From Daejeonella lutea (lineage in GTDB: Bacteria; Bacteroidota; Bacteroidia; Sphingobacteriales; Sphingobacteriaceae), in contig NZ_FUYR01000001.1 of assembly GCF_900168015.1 (NCBI RefSeq), positions 804,943 through 868,942 of the forward strand: a DNA stretch of 64,000 nucleotides, given 5' to 3'. Within the stretch, counting starts at the first letter, position 1. The number at the start of each line of letters is the position of its first letter. Positions 17,804-27,406 of this stretch are shown here, piece by piece. The translations under genes and the position numbers were made by a program. The notes under the pieces were generated by a model, which saw only the letters and a list, made by a program, of their open reading frames with translations, was not told where the DNA came from and made no database searches.

Positions 17804-17812
17804 GATTAGATA

Positions 17813-17820
17813 TAGCTTTG
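17813..17820 (+). promoter_or_regulatory. Possible -7 promoter element for the nucleoside phosphorylase
   Basis: TAGCTTTG fits TAnnTTTG; 20 nt upstream lies TTA instead of TTG. The predicted start lies just a few nt before the ATG at 17839. Weak -33, so tentative. Confidence 0.35.
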
Positions 17821-17838
17821 CCTAATCAATTGCTTTGA

Positions 17839-18705
17839 ATGAAAAATATATCAGATACAGATCTAATAATAAATCCTGACGGCAGCGTTTACCATCTGAA
17901 CCTCTTGCCCGAGGATATCGCCGATACTGTTATAACAGTCGGTGATCCTGACAGGGTTAGCGAGGTTAGCCAGCATTTTGACCGGATCGAACTAAAAAAA
18001 GGCAAGCGCGAATTTATTACCCATACTGGTTATTTGGGATCAAGACGCATCACTGTTATATCCACCGGTATCGGTACAGACAATATAGATATTGTTTTAA
18101 ACGAGCTCGATGCGCTAGTTAACATCGATTTTCATACACGGACAGTGAATGATAAATTAAAAAACCTAAGCATCATTCGCATCGGTACATCCGGAGCAAT
18201 TCAAAATGATATTCCTATGGATACCATTTTAGTTTCTGAGTTTGGATTAGGGCTGGATGCCTTGATGAATTATTACCTACCTAACCTATCAGGCGATGAG
18301 CATCAATTGCTCGACTCAATAAGATCACATTTCAAACATATTCAAGGTATTTCACCATATCTTACAGCGGCAGATAAAAGTCTCATGGATACCATTGGGA
18401 AAGACTTGGAAAAAGGGATTACAGTTACCGCACCTGGATTTTATGCACCTCAGGGACGAGAAGTTCGCGCAAAAACTGCTGTCTCTAATCTTATTTCCTT
18501 ATTCAGTTCCTTTAGGTCAGGAAATTATCGCTTGACCAATCTGGAAATGGAAACCGCCGGGATTTATGCATTAGCGTCTGTATTAGGACACAAAGCAATC
18601 TCTGTTAATGCTATCCTAGCAAGTAGGACCAATAGGGAATTCTCAGCAAATCCGGGGATAGTTATTGATAAGGCTATTAAACTAGTTTTAGACCGACTCC
18701 ATTGA
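17839..18705 (+). CDS. Nucleoside phosphorylase (PNP/UDP family)
   Basis: 288 aa. Phosphorylase superfamily core with ITVGDPDRV (phosphate site), STGIGTDNIDIVLNEL, IRIGTSGA and the late TNLEMETAGIYALA ribose-binding Glu/Met block. This resembles uridine phosphorylase more than MTA/SAH nucleosidases. It converges on mqnA with 5 nt between the stops. It could serve pyrimidine salvage. Because the futalosine pathway needs a related hydrolase (MqnB), the neighbourhood is suggestive, but the GDPDR phosphate-site signature argues for a phosphorylase. Confidence 0.88.
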   Translation: MKNISDTDLIINPDGSVYHLNLLPEDIADTVITVGDPDRVSEVSQHFDRIELKKGKREFITHTGYLGSRRITVISTGIGTDNIDIVLNELDALVNIDFHTRTVNDKLKNLSIIRIGTSGAIQNDIPMDTILVSEFGLGLDALMNYYLPNLSGDEHQLLDSIRSHFKHIQGISPYLTAADKSLMDTIGKDLEKGITVTAPGFYAPQGREVRAKTAVSNLISLFSSFRSGNYRLTNLEMETAGIYALASVLGHKAISVNAILASRTNREFSANPGIVIDKAIKLVLDRLH

Positions 18706-18710
18706 GGCCA

Positions 18711-19430
18711 TCACAATTCACGTATGAATTGATGGAATGTGCTAAGCGCTTCAAGTTTTTTATGATCGAGCCGATAATCGATTTTGTTGGTTAAATAATC
18801 TCCAAAATCAAAGTTTTCCCGGGAAGGGAGTTGTTCTATCACAACATTACGGTGATCAAGGCCATACTTTAATGCCGCGTTGAAGTCCAGTAAGAAATTA
18901 TCATGAATCACTTTATTAGCAGCCCATACAGCAAACACAAAGGGTAAGCCATTAAACTTTTGCCATTCCTCCGCGAGATCGTACCTGTAGGCGTATTCAT
19001 TCTTTTTGCCAAAAGTCCGGTCACCAATCTGTACAAATGCATCAGCGGGCCCGTCATCGACTATTTTCGGACTAAGATTCCAATAGTTTTTTAGCAACAC
19101 TTTTGCCAGGTTATTTGAAGTTCTTGATTGTTCATCGAGTTTAATTGTGTTAACTTCTCCGATAGGCTTGTTGCTAAATATAAATACTGAATCGACAGGG
19201 CCTGTTGCTCCAATGCAATAGCTCGATATGATTTTATAATCTGGAATTTCAAGCAAAGCAGCTACAGGTACCAATCCTATATCTACTTGATTACTAATCA
19301 ATTTATGGGCACATTCTGAAGGAATATCTAAGCTTAAATCAATCTGATTCAATATTCCGGAATGCATTAAACCGAATACAAATGGTTTGGAATTAGTATA
19401 GGAAACAGCGGATATTTTAATCTTATTCAA
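18711..19430 (-). CDS. mqnA: Chorismate dehydratase, futalosine menaquinone pathway
   Basis: 239 aa. A periplasmic-binding-protein-like fold acting as a cytoplasmic lyase that makes 3-enolpyruvyl-benzoate from chorismate. Hallmarks are ISAVSYTNSKPF at the N-terminus, the QVDIGLVPVAALLEI segment and FAVWAANK. No signal peptide. Its start overlaps the stop of the phosphatase gene by 8 nt. With mqnE two genes upstream, it shows that this organism uses the futalosine route. Confidence 0.95.
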   Translation of the reverse strand: MNKIKISAVSYTNSKPFVFGLMHSGILNQIDLSLDIPSECAHKLISNQVDIGLVPVAALLEIPDYKIISSYCIGATGPVDSVFIFSNKPIGEVNTIKLDEQSRTSNNLAKVLLKNYWNLSPKIVDDGPADAFVQIGDRTFGKKNEYAYRYDLAEEWQKFNGLPFVFAVWAANKVIHDNFLLDFNAALKYGLDHRNVVIEQLPSRENFDFGDYLTNKIDYRLDHKKLEALSTFHQFIREL

Positions 19431-20055
19431 AACGAATCGGAAGGGATTTTAAATGATCGGTATTGTTGAAGTCAACGATATGGAAATCCTTCCCGTCGAA
19501 TTCGACTTTGTACAAAGTAGTGTTGAGATGAGGGAAAGAGTCCATTTCAGTAAGGGGCTTGTTAGTTAAAAGGCAGAGGAATAATCGAAGCGCGCGTCCA
19601 TGCATACAAATAAGGATATTCTTATCATCGTTAACCTCTATAAGCTTCTCCAGAACAGTCAGCTGTCTTTCCTTAACTTCCAGTGGGCTTTCTCCTTTAT
19701 CGAATTTATGATGAAGCTCTCCAGCACTCCATTTACCAAGAATATTTACAAATTCGTTTTTAATCTGATCGTTGCTTTCCAACCCTTCATAAATGCCCCA
19801 GCCAAGCTCATCGAGACCAGGATATTGCGTCCATGGGATATTAGAATCAATAAATTGTTTAACGGTTTGATGTGTCCGCTTGAGCGTAGAGGTATAAATT
19901 TTATCAAAAGGGACGTCCTTATATGCCTGGTAAAAGGCCTCCGCCTGCGCTCTGCCGTGATCATTCAGGTTTGTGTCCATTCCGCGGCCTTGAACAACAC
20001 CTCTCTTATTCAGATCTGTTTCGCCATGGCGGATTATAAATAGTGTTTTCTTCAA
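19423..20055 (-). CDS. Histidine phosphatase family protein
   Basis: 210 aa. The phosphohistidine motif RHGETDLN (residues 9-16) opens the protein, followed by RGVVQGRGMDTNLNDHG, the second Arg in STLKRTHQT and the late catalytic His in CMHGRALRLFL. This is the phosphoglycerate mutase-like superfamily. The gene is tightly embedded between mqnE (4-nt ATGA overlap) and mqnA (8-nt overlap), so all three are translationally coupled. No phosphatase step is part of the known futalosine pathway; the substrate is unknown. Confidence 0.92.
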   Translation of the reverse strand: MKKTLFIIRHGETDLNKRGVVQGRGMDTNLNDHGRAQAEAFYQAYKDVPFDKIYTSTLKRTHQTVKQFIDSNIPWTQYPGLDELGWGIYEGLESNDQIKNEFVNILGKWSAGELHHKFDKGESPLEVKERQLTVLEKLIEVNDDKNILICMHGRALRLFLCLLTNKPLTEMDSFPHLNTTLYKVEFDGKDFHIVDFNNTDHLKSLPIRFE

Positions 20056-21245
20056 TTCAGCACTGGTAATTTGTAAAATTTAGGTTTTTCTTCCTGAGGA
20101 AATTCATGATTTTGATAATCCGTGATTACATTATAAAGAGTATCACGTTCTATCGGGTGCCGTCCAGCATTTTTGATGAGTTCAACCAATTCCTGGGTAG
20201 TCATTGCTGGGTGCTGCTCCTCAGCTCCTGCCATAGAGTATATTTTAGTCGTATCATCAAGAGTGCCGTCGATATCATCAACACCGAAATTCAGCGATAA
20301 TTGGGCGGTACTGCGGCTTATCATTGCCCAATATGCCTTTATGTGCTCAAAATTATCCAAATAGATGCGAGCTATAGCGTAATTTCTCAGATCTTCTATT
20401 ACTGAAACTTCCGGAATATCTGACATTTGATTGTCCTGATTTCGGAATTTCAAGGGTATAAATGTTTGAAAGCCGCCGGTTTTATCCTGCAGAGATCTCA
20501 GCTTTTCCATATGATCCACCCTATGCCAGTATTCTTCGATATGTCCGTAAAGCATTGTGGCATTAGATCTCATTCCCAGTTTGTGCCATTCCTCATGAAT
20601 CTCCAGCCATTGATCACCGGTACATTTATCCTTTGCGATCTGGACCCGAATGTCCGGGTGAAATATTTCAGCACCACCACCAGGAATAGACTCCAGTCCC
20701 GCATCCTTCATCATTTTCATACCCGTAGCATAATCAATTTTTGCCTTCTTGAAAATGTAATGATATTCAACCGGTGTTAATGCTTTAATATGCAAGTCAG
20801 GGCGGTGCTTCCGGATGGACGTAAACAATTCCGAATAGAATGCTACATCATATTGTGGAAGAACTCCGCCAACAATATGAACTTCCGTAACAGGTTGGCC
20901 ATCATATTTTTTTACAATATCCAGCATTTCCTGCATCGTATACTCCCACCCGTCCGAACGTTCTTTTATTAATACCGAATACGAACAGAATTTACAATCG
21001 TAAACACAAAGATTAGTAGGCTCAATATGAAAATTACGATTGAAGTAGGTTTTGTCGCCATGTCGCTTTTCGCGGATGGAATTGGCTAGTATTCCAAGGT
21101 ATCCCAGCTCAGCCTTTTCATATAATAAAACACATTCATCGAAAGAAATACGATCTCCCGATCTCACCTTCTCTGCAATTGCACGAAGATCTGCGGAAAG
21201 GCTTTGATCAGCAAGAAGCAGATTGAAACTTAATTCAGAATTCAT
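20052..21245 (-). CDS. mqnE: Aminofutalosine synthase (radical SAM)
   Basis: 397 aa. The radical-SAM cluster is C80, C84, C87 in CVYDCKFC. The ESIPGGGAEIF motif and LKALTPVEYHYI-like segment (residues about 155-166) assign it to MqnE rather than MqnC or CofH, although these are close relatives. It joins the MqnA product with SAM to give aminofutalosine. First gene of the operon; a good -7 box (TATTTTTG, 21268-21261) lies upstream, but I could not find its TTG partner. Confidence 0.92.
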   Translation of the reverse strand: MNSELSFNLLLADQSLSADLRAIAEKVRSGDRISFDECVLLYEKAELGYLGILANSIREKRHGDKTYFNRNFHIEPTNLCVYDCKFCSYSVLIKERSDGWEYTMQEMLDIVKKYDGQPVTEVHIVGGVLPQYDVAFYSELFTSIRKHRPDLHIKALTPVEYHYIFKKAKIDYATGMKMMKDAGLESIPGGGAEIFHPDIRVQIAKDKCTGDQWLEIHEEWHKLGMRSNATMLYGHIEEYWHRVDHMEKLRSLQDKTGGFQTFIPLKFRNQDNQMSDIPEVSVIEDLRNYAIARIYLDNFEHIKAYWAMISRSTAQLSLNFGVDDIDGTLDDTTKIYSMAGAEEQHPAMTTQELVELIKNAGRHPIERDTLYNVITDYQNHEFPQEEKPKFYKLPVLN

Positions 21246-21433
21246 TCAGATTACTTTGTGCAAAAATACGATTAGTGTACCGAACCCGTATCATTTGCTT
21301 GTAAAAGCGCGTAAAAAATATCCTTTAGACAACGTTCTTAATAATATCAATAGGTAGTTGTAAATTAAGCCCGATTAAAAGCACAAATATAGCTACTCAT
21401 TAAGGCCTGGCAGCCTGTTAGACAAAATACCAG

Positions 21434-22558
21434 ATGAAAATCGAAACCATTGCCATTCACGCCGGAAATAAAATTGACGAACATTCTAAGGCGGTTATTC
21501 AGCCAATTTCTTTATCTACTACTTACCAGCGAGCCGCTGATGGAAGCTATCCCGAAGGATTTATCTATTCCAGGATAGATAATCCTAACAGGAAATCACT
21601 CGAAAATGTAATAGCAAGATTAGAACAGGGTCCGGATGCATGCGCATTTTCATCAGGTAATGCGGCCGCTGCCGCACTTTTCCAGTCACTGCCCCGTGGT
21701 TCACATATTATTGCACCAGATGATATGTATCATGGATTGCGAACGCAATTGCTTCAGGTTTTTGAAGGTGTGTTGGAGGTCGACTTTGTAGATATGTCTG
21801 ACATCGCTAAAGTCCGGCAGCTGATTCGACCGGAAACCAAATTGATCTGGATCGAAACCCCTTCCAATCCTTTGTTAAAAGTCTGTGACGTTCTGTCTCT
21901 GGTTGTCCTGGCAAAATCCCGGGGAATTCTTACTGCTTGCGACAATACGTTCAGTACTCCTATTTTCCAGCTTCCTTTAAATCTCGGATGTGATTTTGTT
22001 ATGCATTCAACCACAAAGTATCTCAGCGGACACAGCGATGTTCTTGGAGGTGTCCTGGTGACTGCAGTGAAAGATTCGATGTGGGATAAAATCCGGGCAA
22101 TTCAGGTTCTTGGTGGCGCTGTGCCAGCACCATTTGATTGTTATATGACCGTTAGGGGGATAAAAACGCTGCCCTATCGTATGCGAGGGCATTACGAAAA
22201 TGCTGTTCTTATAGCGCGTTTCCTGGAAAAAAGTTCGTTCGTTGAAAAGGTATACTATCCTGGACTTGAAACCCATCCCGGGCATGACATAGCCAAAAAT
22301 CAAATGAGTTCTTTCGGGGGTATGCTGTCATTTTTAGTGAGAGGCGGAGCGGACGAAGCAATTAAAGTAGTAAATGCCTTTAAAGTTTTTACTCAGGCAA
22401 CTAGTTTAGGAGGGGTAGAAAGCCTGGTTGAGCACCGTGCATCCGTCGAAGGACCAGCCACGAAAACCCCGCAAAATTTAATCAGAGTGTCGGTCGGACT
22501 TGAAAATATCTCAGATCTTATAGAAGACCTGGAAAATGCTTTTAAGGCAATTGATTGA
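21434..22558 (+). CDS. Cys/Met metabolism PLP-dependent enzyme (cystathionine gamma-synthase/lyase type)
   Basis: 374 aa. PLP lysine K195 in STTKYLSGHSD; the phosphate-binding SSGNAAAAA loop and SRIDNPNR (Tyr/Arg from the neighbouring subunit) are present; the C-terminal specificity region reads SLGGVESLVEHRAS. These place it in the CGS/CGL branch. Sequence alone does not separate gamma-synthase from gamma-lyase. The position just upstream of the SAM-riboswitch metY-metX-hom operon supports a sulfur amino-acid role, but it has its own upstream region with no visible riboswitch. Confidence 0.9.
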   Translation: MKIETIAIHAGNKIDEHSKAVIQPISLSTTYQRAADGSYPEGFIYSRIDNPNRKSLENVIARLEQGPDACAFSSGNAAAAALFQSLPRGSHIIAPDDMYHGLRTQLLQVFEGVLEVDFVDMSDIAKVRQLIRPETKLIWIETPSNPLLKVCDVLSLVVLAKSRGILTACDNTFSTPIFQLPLNLGCDFVMHSTTKYLSGHSDVLGGVLVTAVKDSMWDKIRAIQVLGGAVPAPFDCYMTVRGIKTLPYRMRGHYENAVLIARFLEKSSFVEKVYYPGLETHPGHDIAKNQMSSFGGMLSFLVRGGADEAIKVVNAFKVFTQATSLGGVESLVEHRASVEGPATKTPQNLIRVSVGLENISDLIEDLENAFKAID

Positions 22559-22592
22559 TAATCAATGAAATAAAAATTTTTACAAATTAAAT

Positions 22593-22624
22593 TTGGTTTG
22601 ATTATACAGAAGAACCTATATTTG
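22593..22624 (+). promoter_or_regulatory. Promoter of the methionine operon leader
   Basis: TTG (22593-22595), a 21-nt spacer and a perfect TATATTTG (22617-22624). The predicted start near 22631 places a TTGGTA-GCAA-TACCAA hairpin (22634-22649) near the transcript 5' end, ahead of the SAM aptamer. Confidence 0.7.
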
Positions 22625-22678
22625 AAATATTATTTGGTAGCAATACCAATCTGTCTTCAGTAAGCTCTTGGTTTATTG

Positions 22679-22781
22679 ATTTATACAGAAGTGGCGAGAG
22701 ATCAGGCTCTATGACCCACTGACAACCCCCCGGTCAATTCGGGGAAGGTGCCAATTCCTGTCCCGTAAGGGAAATATAAAT
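22679..22781 (+). promoter_or_regulatory. SAM riboswitch (SAM-I clan)
   Basis: P1 is formed by ATTTATA (22679-22685) and TATAAAT (22775-22781). The core reads GCGAGAGATCAGGCTCTATG, then ACCCACTGACAACC, and later AAGGTGCCAATTCCTG, the familiar S-box blocks. A terminal CCCGTAAGGG hairpin follows. It lies upstream of metY-metX-hom, fitting SAM feedback. P1 is followed directly by a U6 run and then by the leader ORF start at 22790, so the expression platform is not a classic GC-rich terminator. Confidence 0.9.
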
Positions 22782-22789
22782 TTTTTAGA

Positions 22790-22897
22790 ATGAAAAGAGA
22801 AAACACCACCCTTGTATTTTCCGAAACGGAAAAAGTAAAGTTTAAATCTGATCAGTGTGATATCAGATTTTGCATGCGCTGGACCTGTCGTTATTAA
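22790..22897 (+). CDS. 35-aa leader peptide between SAM riboswitch and metY
   Basis: ATG at 22790 follows the U-run of the riboswitch P1; the frame stays open for 35 codons and stops at TAA 22895-22897. The peptide is polar and charged at first, then ends CDIRFCMRWTCRY, giving three Cys and one Met in the last 13 residues. A 10-bp hairpin (22901-22925) starts 3 nt after the stop, so a ribosome paused at the end would cover or alter it. This is the geometry of a leader-peptide attenuator. It could equally be a small functional peptide. There is no database support available here. Confidence 0.55.
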   Translation: MKRENTTLVFSETEKVKFKSDQCDIRFCMRWTCRY

Positions 22898-22900
22898 AGT

Positions 22901-22925
22901 CTTATAAGGCTATTAGCCTTATAGG
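22901..22925 (+). promoter_or_regulatory. Hairpin directly after the leader ORF stop
   Basis: CTTATAAGGC pairs with GCCTTATAGG (10 bp, one G-U) around the loop TATTA. No U-tract follows, so it is not an intrinsic terminator as it stands. Its position 3 nt past the leader stop suggests translation-dependent folding or protection of the metY mRNA. Confidence 0.6.
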
Positions 22926-22930
22926 GTTGA

Positions 22931-24301
<1,371 letters not shown>

Positions 24302-24347
24302 ATCATAACTTTCTTATTGGGTATCTGCCCGATGATTTAAAACAAGA

Positions 24348-25409
24348 ATGAACTCTGAAAAATTACATAATCATAAAAAGCCATTCAAGCTTGAAAGTGG
24401 TAAAAAAATAAACGATTTACAGATCGCTTATCACACCTTTGGTTCTTTGAATGAAAAAAAGGATAACGTTATATGGGTTTGTCATGCGCTTACGGCTAAT
24501 TCCGATGTATTTGATTGGTGGAAGGGACTCTTCGGCGATAACTGCTTGTTTAATCCTAAAGAGCATTTTATTGTCTGCGCAAATGTACTCGGCTCCAATT
24601 ATGGGACAACCAACCCGTTAAGCAAAAACAAAGTTACCGGACTGCCCTACTACCTGTCTTTTCCTGAATTTACAGTGAGAGATCTCGCTGCCGCACATCA
24701 GATCCTTGCCGATTATCTGGAATTGCCGGAAATTAGTTTGCTGATCGGCGGGTCGTTAGGTGGTCAGCAAGCAATGGAATGGTCAATCCTCGAACCACAT
24801 AGGATTAAAAAACTTGTCCTTATAGCCGCCAACGCCCAGCATTCGGCATGGGGCATAGCTTTCAATGAGAGCCAGAGGTTAGCTATAACTTCCGACCGTA
24901 CCTTTTACTCTCAATCGCCAAGCGGGGGTAAAAAAGGCTTAAAAGTTGCAAGAAGCATAGCCCTTTTATCATACAGAACTTATGGTACCTATGGAGCTAC
25001 GCAATTAGAAGTTGGTAATGAAAAAGTTAAAGATTTTAAGGCTTCATCATATCAGAATTATCAGGGTGAAAAATTAGTAAATCGTTTCAACGCTTACAGC
25101 TACTGGTATCTGACAAAAGCAATGGACAGCCACAACGTTGGGCGAAAAAGAGCTTCAATAGGAGATGCATTACGGCAGATTAAGGCTAAAACCCTGGTGA
25201 TCGGAATTGTGAATGATGTTTTATTCCCATTGGAAGAGCAACAATTTCTGGCTAAAAACATACCCGGAGCCCGTTTTGCTGAATTAAATTCCTTTTACGG
25301 GCATGATGGTTTTTTGATTGAAACAGAAATATTAACTAAAGAAATTGGGACTTTTATAAACAACGCTGAAACCGAAAATCAGGTGATTAGCTTACATAAG
25401 ATTGCTTAA
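24348..25409 (+). CDS. metX: Homoserine O-acetyltransferase
   Basis: 353 aa. An alpha/beta hydrolase with the nucleophile S136 in LLIGGSLGGQQAMEW, NYGTTNP oxyanion region and the late His in YGHDGFLIE. It supplies O-acetylhomoserine to MetY. Its stop (25407-25409) is followed at once by the hom start at 25410, so expression is coupled. Confidence 0.96.
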   Translation: MNSEKLHNHKKPFKLESGKKINDLQIAYHTFGSLNEKKDNVIWVCHALTANSDVFDWWKGLFGDNCLFNPKEHFIVCANVLGSNYGTTNPLSKNKVTGLPYYLSFPEFTVRDLAAAHQILADYLELPEISLLIGGSLGGQQAMEWSILEPHRIKKLVLIAANAQHSAWGIAFNESQRLAITSDRTFYSQSPSGGKKGLKVARSIALLSYRTYGTYGATQLEVGNEKVKDFKASSYQNYQGEKLVNRFNAYSYWYLTKAMDSHNVGRKRASIGDALRQIKAKTLVIGIVNDVLFPLEEQQFLAKNIPGARFAELNSFYGHDGFLIETEILTKEIGTFINNAETENQVISLHKIA

Positions 25410-26642
25410 ATGAGTAAAAGATTAACTATTGGCCTATTCGGCTTTGGTGTAGTGGGCCAGGGACTTCATGATATAATTAGCACTAAAGACCTTAATATTG
25501 AGATCCGGAAGATCGTAATTAAGGATCCCTCAAAACCCAGGACGCTTCGGGAAAGCTTGTTTTCGGCTGATGCCTCTGATATTTTAGATGATCCGGAAAT
25601 CAATACTATTGTTGAGTTAATTAATGATGCAGATGCAGCTTTTGATATCACTGCAAATGCATTAAAAAATGGGAAAAATGTTGTTTCAGCCAATAAAAAA
25701 ATGATTGCTGAACACCTTAATGAACTTGTTGCCCTCCAAAACACCCATGGAACTTCTCTCCTCTATGAGGGAGCAGTTTGTGGCAGTATTCCAATTATCA
25801 GGAATCTGGAAGAATACTATGATAATGAGCTTTTGCATTCAATCAGTGGTATTTTCAATGGGTCATCAAATTATATTCTTTCAAAAATTGCTAATGAGGG
25901 GCTAGAATATGGTGATGCATTAAAACAAGCTCAGGACCTGGGTTTTGCAGAAACAGATCCTTTGTTGGACGTTGGAGGGTATGACGCGAAATATAAGCTG
26001 GTAATTGCTGCAGCTCATGCTTATGGTGCTTTTGTAAAGCCAGAACAAGTTCTGAATGTAGGTATCCAGAATTTTTCGGGGGCTGATTTACACTTCGCCA
26101 AGGAACATAACCTTAAGATCAAGTTAGTTCCAACGGCGAAAAAATTAAATGAGCAAGAGATCGCGTTATATGTACTCCCGCGCCTGGTGCCGAAGAGCGA
26201 CTTCCTTTACAATGTAGAAAACGAATATAACGCCGTGTCTGTTAAAGCTGCTTTTGCTGATCAGCAATTATTCTACGGAAAAGGTGCAGGTGGTCATCCA
26301 ACCGGGTCCGCTGTTCTTTCTGATATTGCTGCTTTACGCTACGAATACCGTTATGAGTACAAGAAGTTTCTTAATGATTCAAAATTAAAGCTTCAAAATG
26401 ATCATGTAATTCCTGTATACATCAGATATAAAAGTGATGGTCTCATTGGGCAGCTTAATTTTGATTTTATAGCCGAACAACATCAAAGTGTTGAACTCAA
26501 GTACGTTTTAGGTGGAATTAAGATAAGTGAACTAATTTCAAAGAAAGACCTAATCGAAAAAGATGGCGCATTCATCGCCCAGGCTGGAGCGCTAACAGGA
26601 AAATTTGAGGAGCTTACCAGATTGCAATTCGAAACGGCCTAA
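25410..26642 (+). CDS. hom: Homoserine dehydrogenase
   Basis: 410 aa. NAD(P)-binding LFGFGVVGQGL at the N-terminus, SANKKMIAEH, and the catalytic core with YEGAVCGSIPIIRNL, GIFNGSSNYIL and DPLLDVGGYDAKYKL including the catalytic Lys. Monofunctional: no aspartokinase fused. The C-terminal ~80 residues may form an ACT-like regulatory fold. Last gene of the SAM-controlled operon, completing aspartate-semialdehyde to homocysteine. Confidence 0.95.
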   Translation: MSKRLTIGLFGFGVVGQGLHDIISTKDLNIEIRKIVIKDPSKPRTLRESLFSADASDILDDPEINTIVELINDADAAFDITANALKNGKNVVSANKKMIAEHLNELVALQNTHGTSLLYEGAVCGSIPIIRNLEEYYDNELLHSISGIFNGSSNYILSKIANEGLEYGDALKQAQDLGFAETDPLLDVGGYDAKYKLVIAAAHAYGAFVKPEQVLNVGIQNFSGADLHFAKEHNLKIKLVPTAKKLNEQEIALYVLPRLVPKSDFLYNVENEYNAVSVKAAFADQQLFYGKGAGGHPTGSAVLSDIAALRYEYRYEYKKFLNDSKLKLQNDHVIPVYIRYKSDGLIGQLNFDFIAEQHQSVELKYVLGGIKISELISKKDLIEKDGAFIAQAGALTGKFEELTRLQFETA

Positions 26643-26658
26643 TATTGAATTAAGGAAC

Positions 26659-26720
26659 AAGGAGCAAAGAACGAAGACCGTGTGTTGCAAAGTCGTTGCT
26701 CTTTGCTCCTTATTCTATTT
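26659..26720. terminator. Bidirectional terminator between hom and the SGNH hydrolase gene
   Basis: AAGGAGCAAAGA (26659-26670) is complementary to TCTTTGCTCCTT (26700-26711), a 12-bp stem with a long 29-nt loop that may pair further. Both flanking genes converge here. The T-runs are imperfect (ATTCTATTT on the plus side), so efficiency is uncertain. Confidence 0.55.
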
Positions 26721-27383
26721 CTTCAAATATGGTTTTATCGCTTTTTGCCAGATCACATATCCGGCTTCGGTCATGTGCAGCTTATCAGCTTTAAAAATAT
26801 CAGGCATCGGCGTTCCATCTGCAAGGAGCATTTTTGAGTATACGTCCACATAACCTGTGCGACGGTACTGTTTAAGATATTCCTTGATCATAGCATTTGT
26901 TTTGACCATTTCCGGTAGAAACTTCAGTCGACTTGGACTGGGTTTTAAGGAAACAAAAACCACATGTGCTTTAGGAAGGTCCTTTCGTATGATCTCAAAT
27001 AATGTAGTAAACCTATCAAATACGATATCGGCATTTACACCTTCGGCAGTAAAGTCATTTTCACCGCAATAAATCACGACCTGTTTAGGCTGGTATGCAA
27101 TTATTATATCCTGGGCATATCGAATAGCATCAGGCAAACTTGAGCCACCAAATCCCCTGTTAATGATTGTATAACCTGGAAAATAACTTTGAACATTGGT
27201 CCAGCCTCTGAAAGAAGAGCTTCCTACAAAAACAATAGCGTTTTTGGGTGGAGGATTAATCGCATCCTGCTTCTTAAAAGTTTCGATCTCATTAAAAAAT
27301 GGTGGCGACTGTTGGGCGAATCCAGTAAGGCTAAGGCATTGTAGAAAAAGGAAGCAAATCAAAAACCCTCTTATGTGTTTCAT
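26715..27383 (-). CDS. Secreted SGNH/GDSL-family hydrolase
   Basis: 222 aa. Signal peptide (residues 1-23, cleavage after GFA). SGNH blocks: FVGSSSF with the nucleophile Ser, GRGFGG-like NRGFGGSSL, YCGENDFTAEG (Gly/Asn block) and DKLHMTEAGY with the Asp-x-x-His dyad. Probably an envelope or extracellular esterase; the substrate is unknown. Starts 24 nt past the stop of the E2 gene and may be its distal operon partner. Confidence 0.9.
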   Translation of the reverse strand: MKHIRGFLICFLFLQCLSLTGFAQQSPPFFNEIETFKKQDAINPPPKNAIVFVGSSSFRGWTNVQSYFPGYTIINRGFGGSSLPDAIRYAQDIIIAYQPKQVVIYCGENDFTAEGVNADIVFDRFTTLFEIIRKDLPKAHVVFVSLKPSPSRLKFLPEMVKTNAMIKEYLKQYRRTGYVDVYSKMLLADGTPMPDIFKADKLHMTEAGYVIWQKAIKPYLKK

Positions 27384-27406
27384 CTTATTAAATAATTGAG
27401 TTGATA

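Noticed and set aside
22901-22925. Intrinsic terminator in the metY leader
   Set aside because: A good stem but no U-tract after it, so it was recorded as a post-stop hairpin instead.
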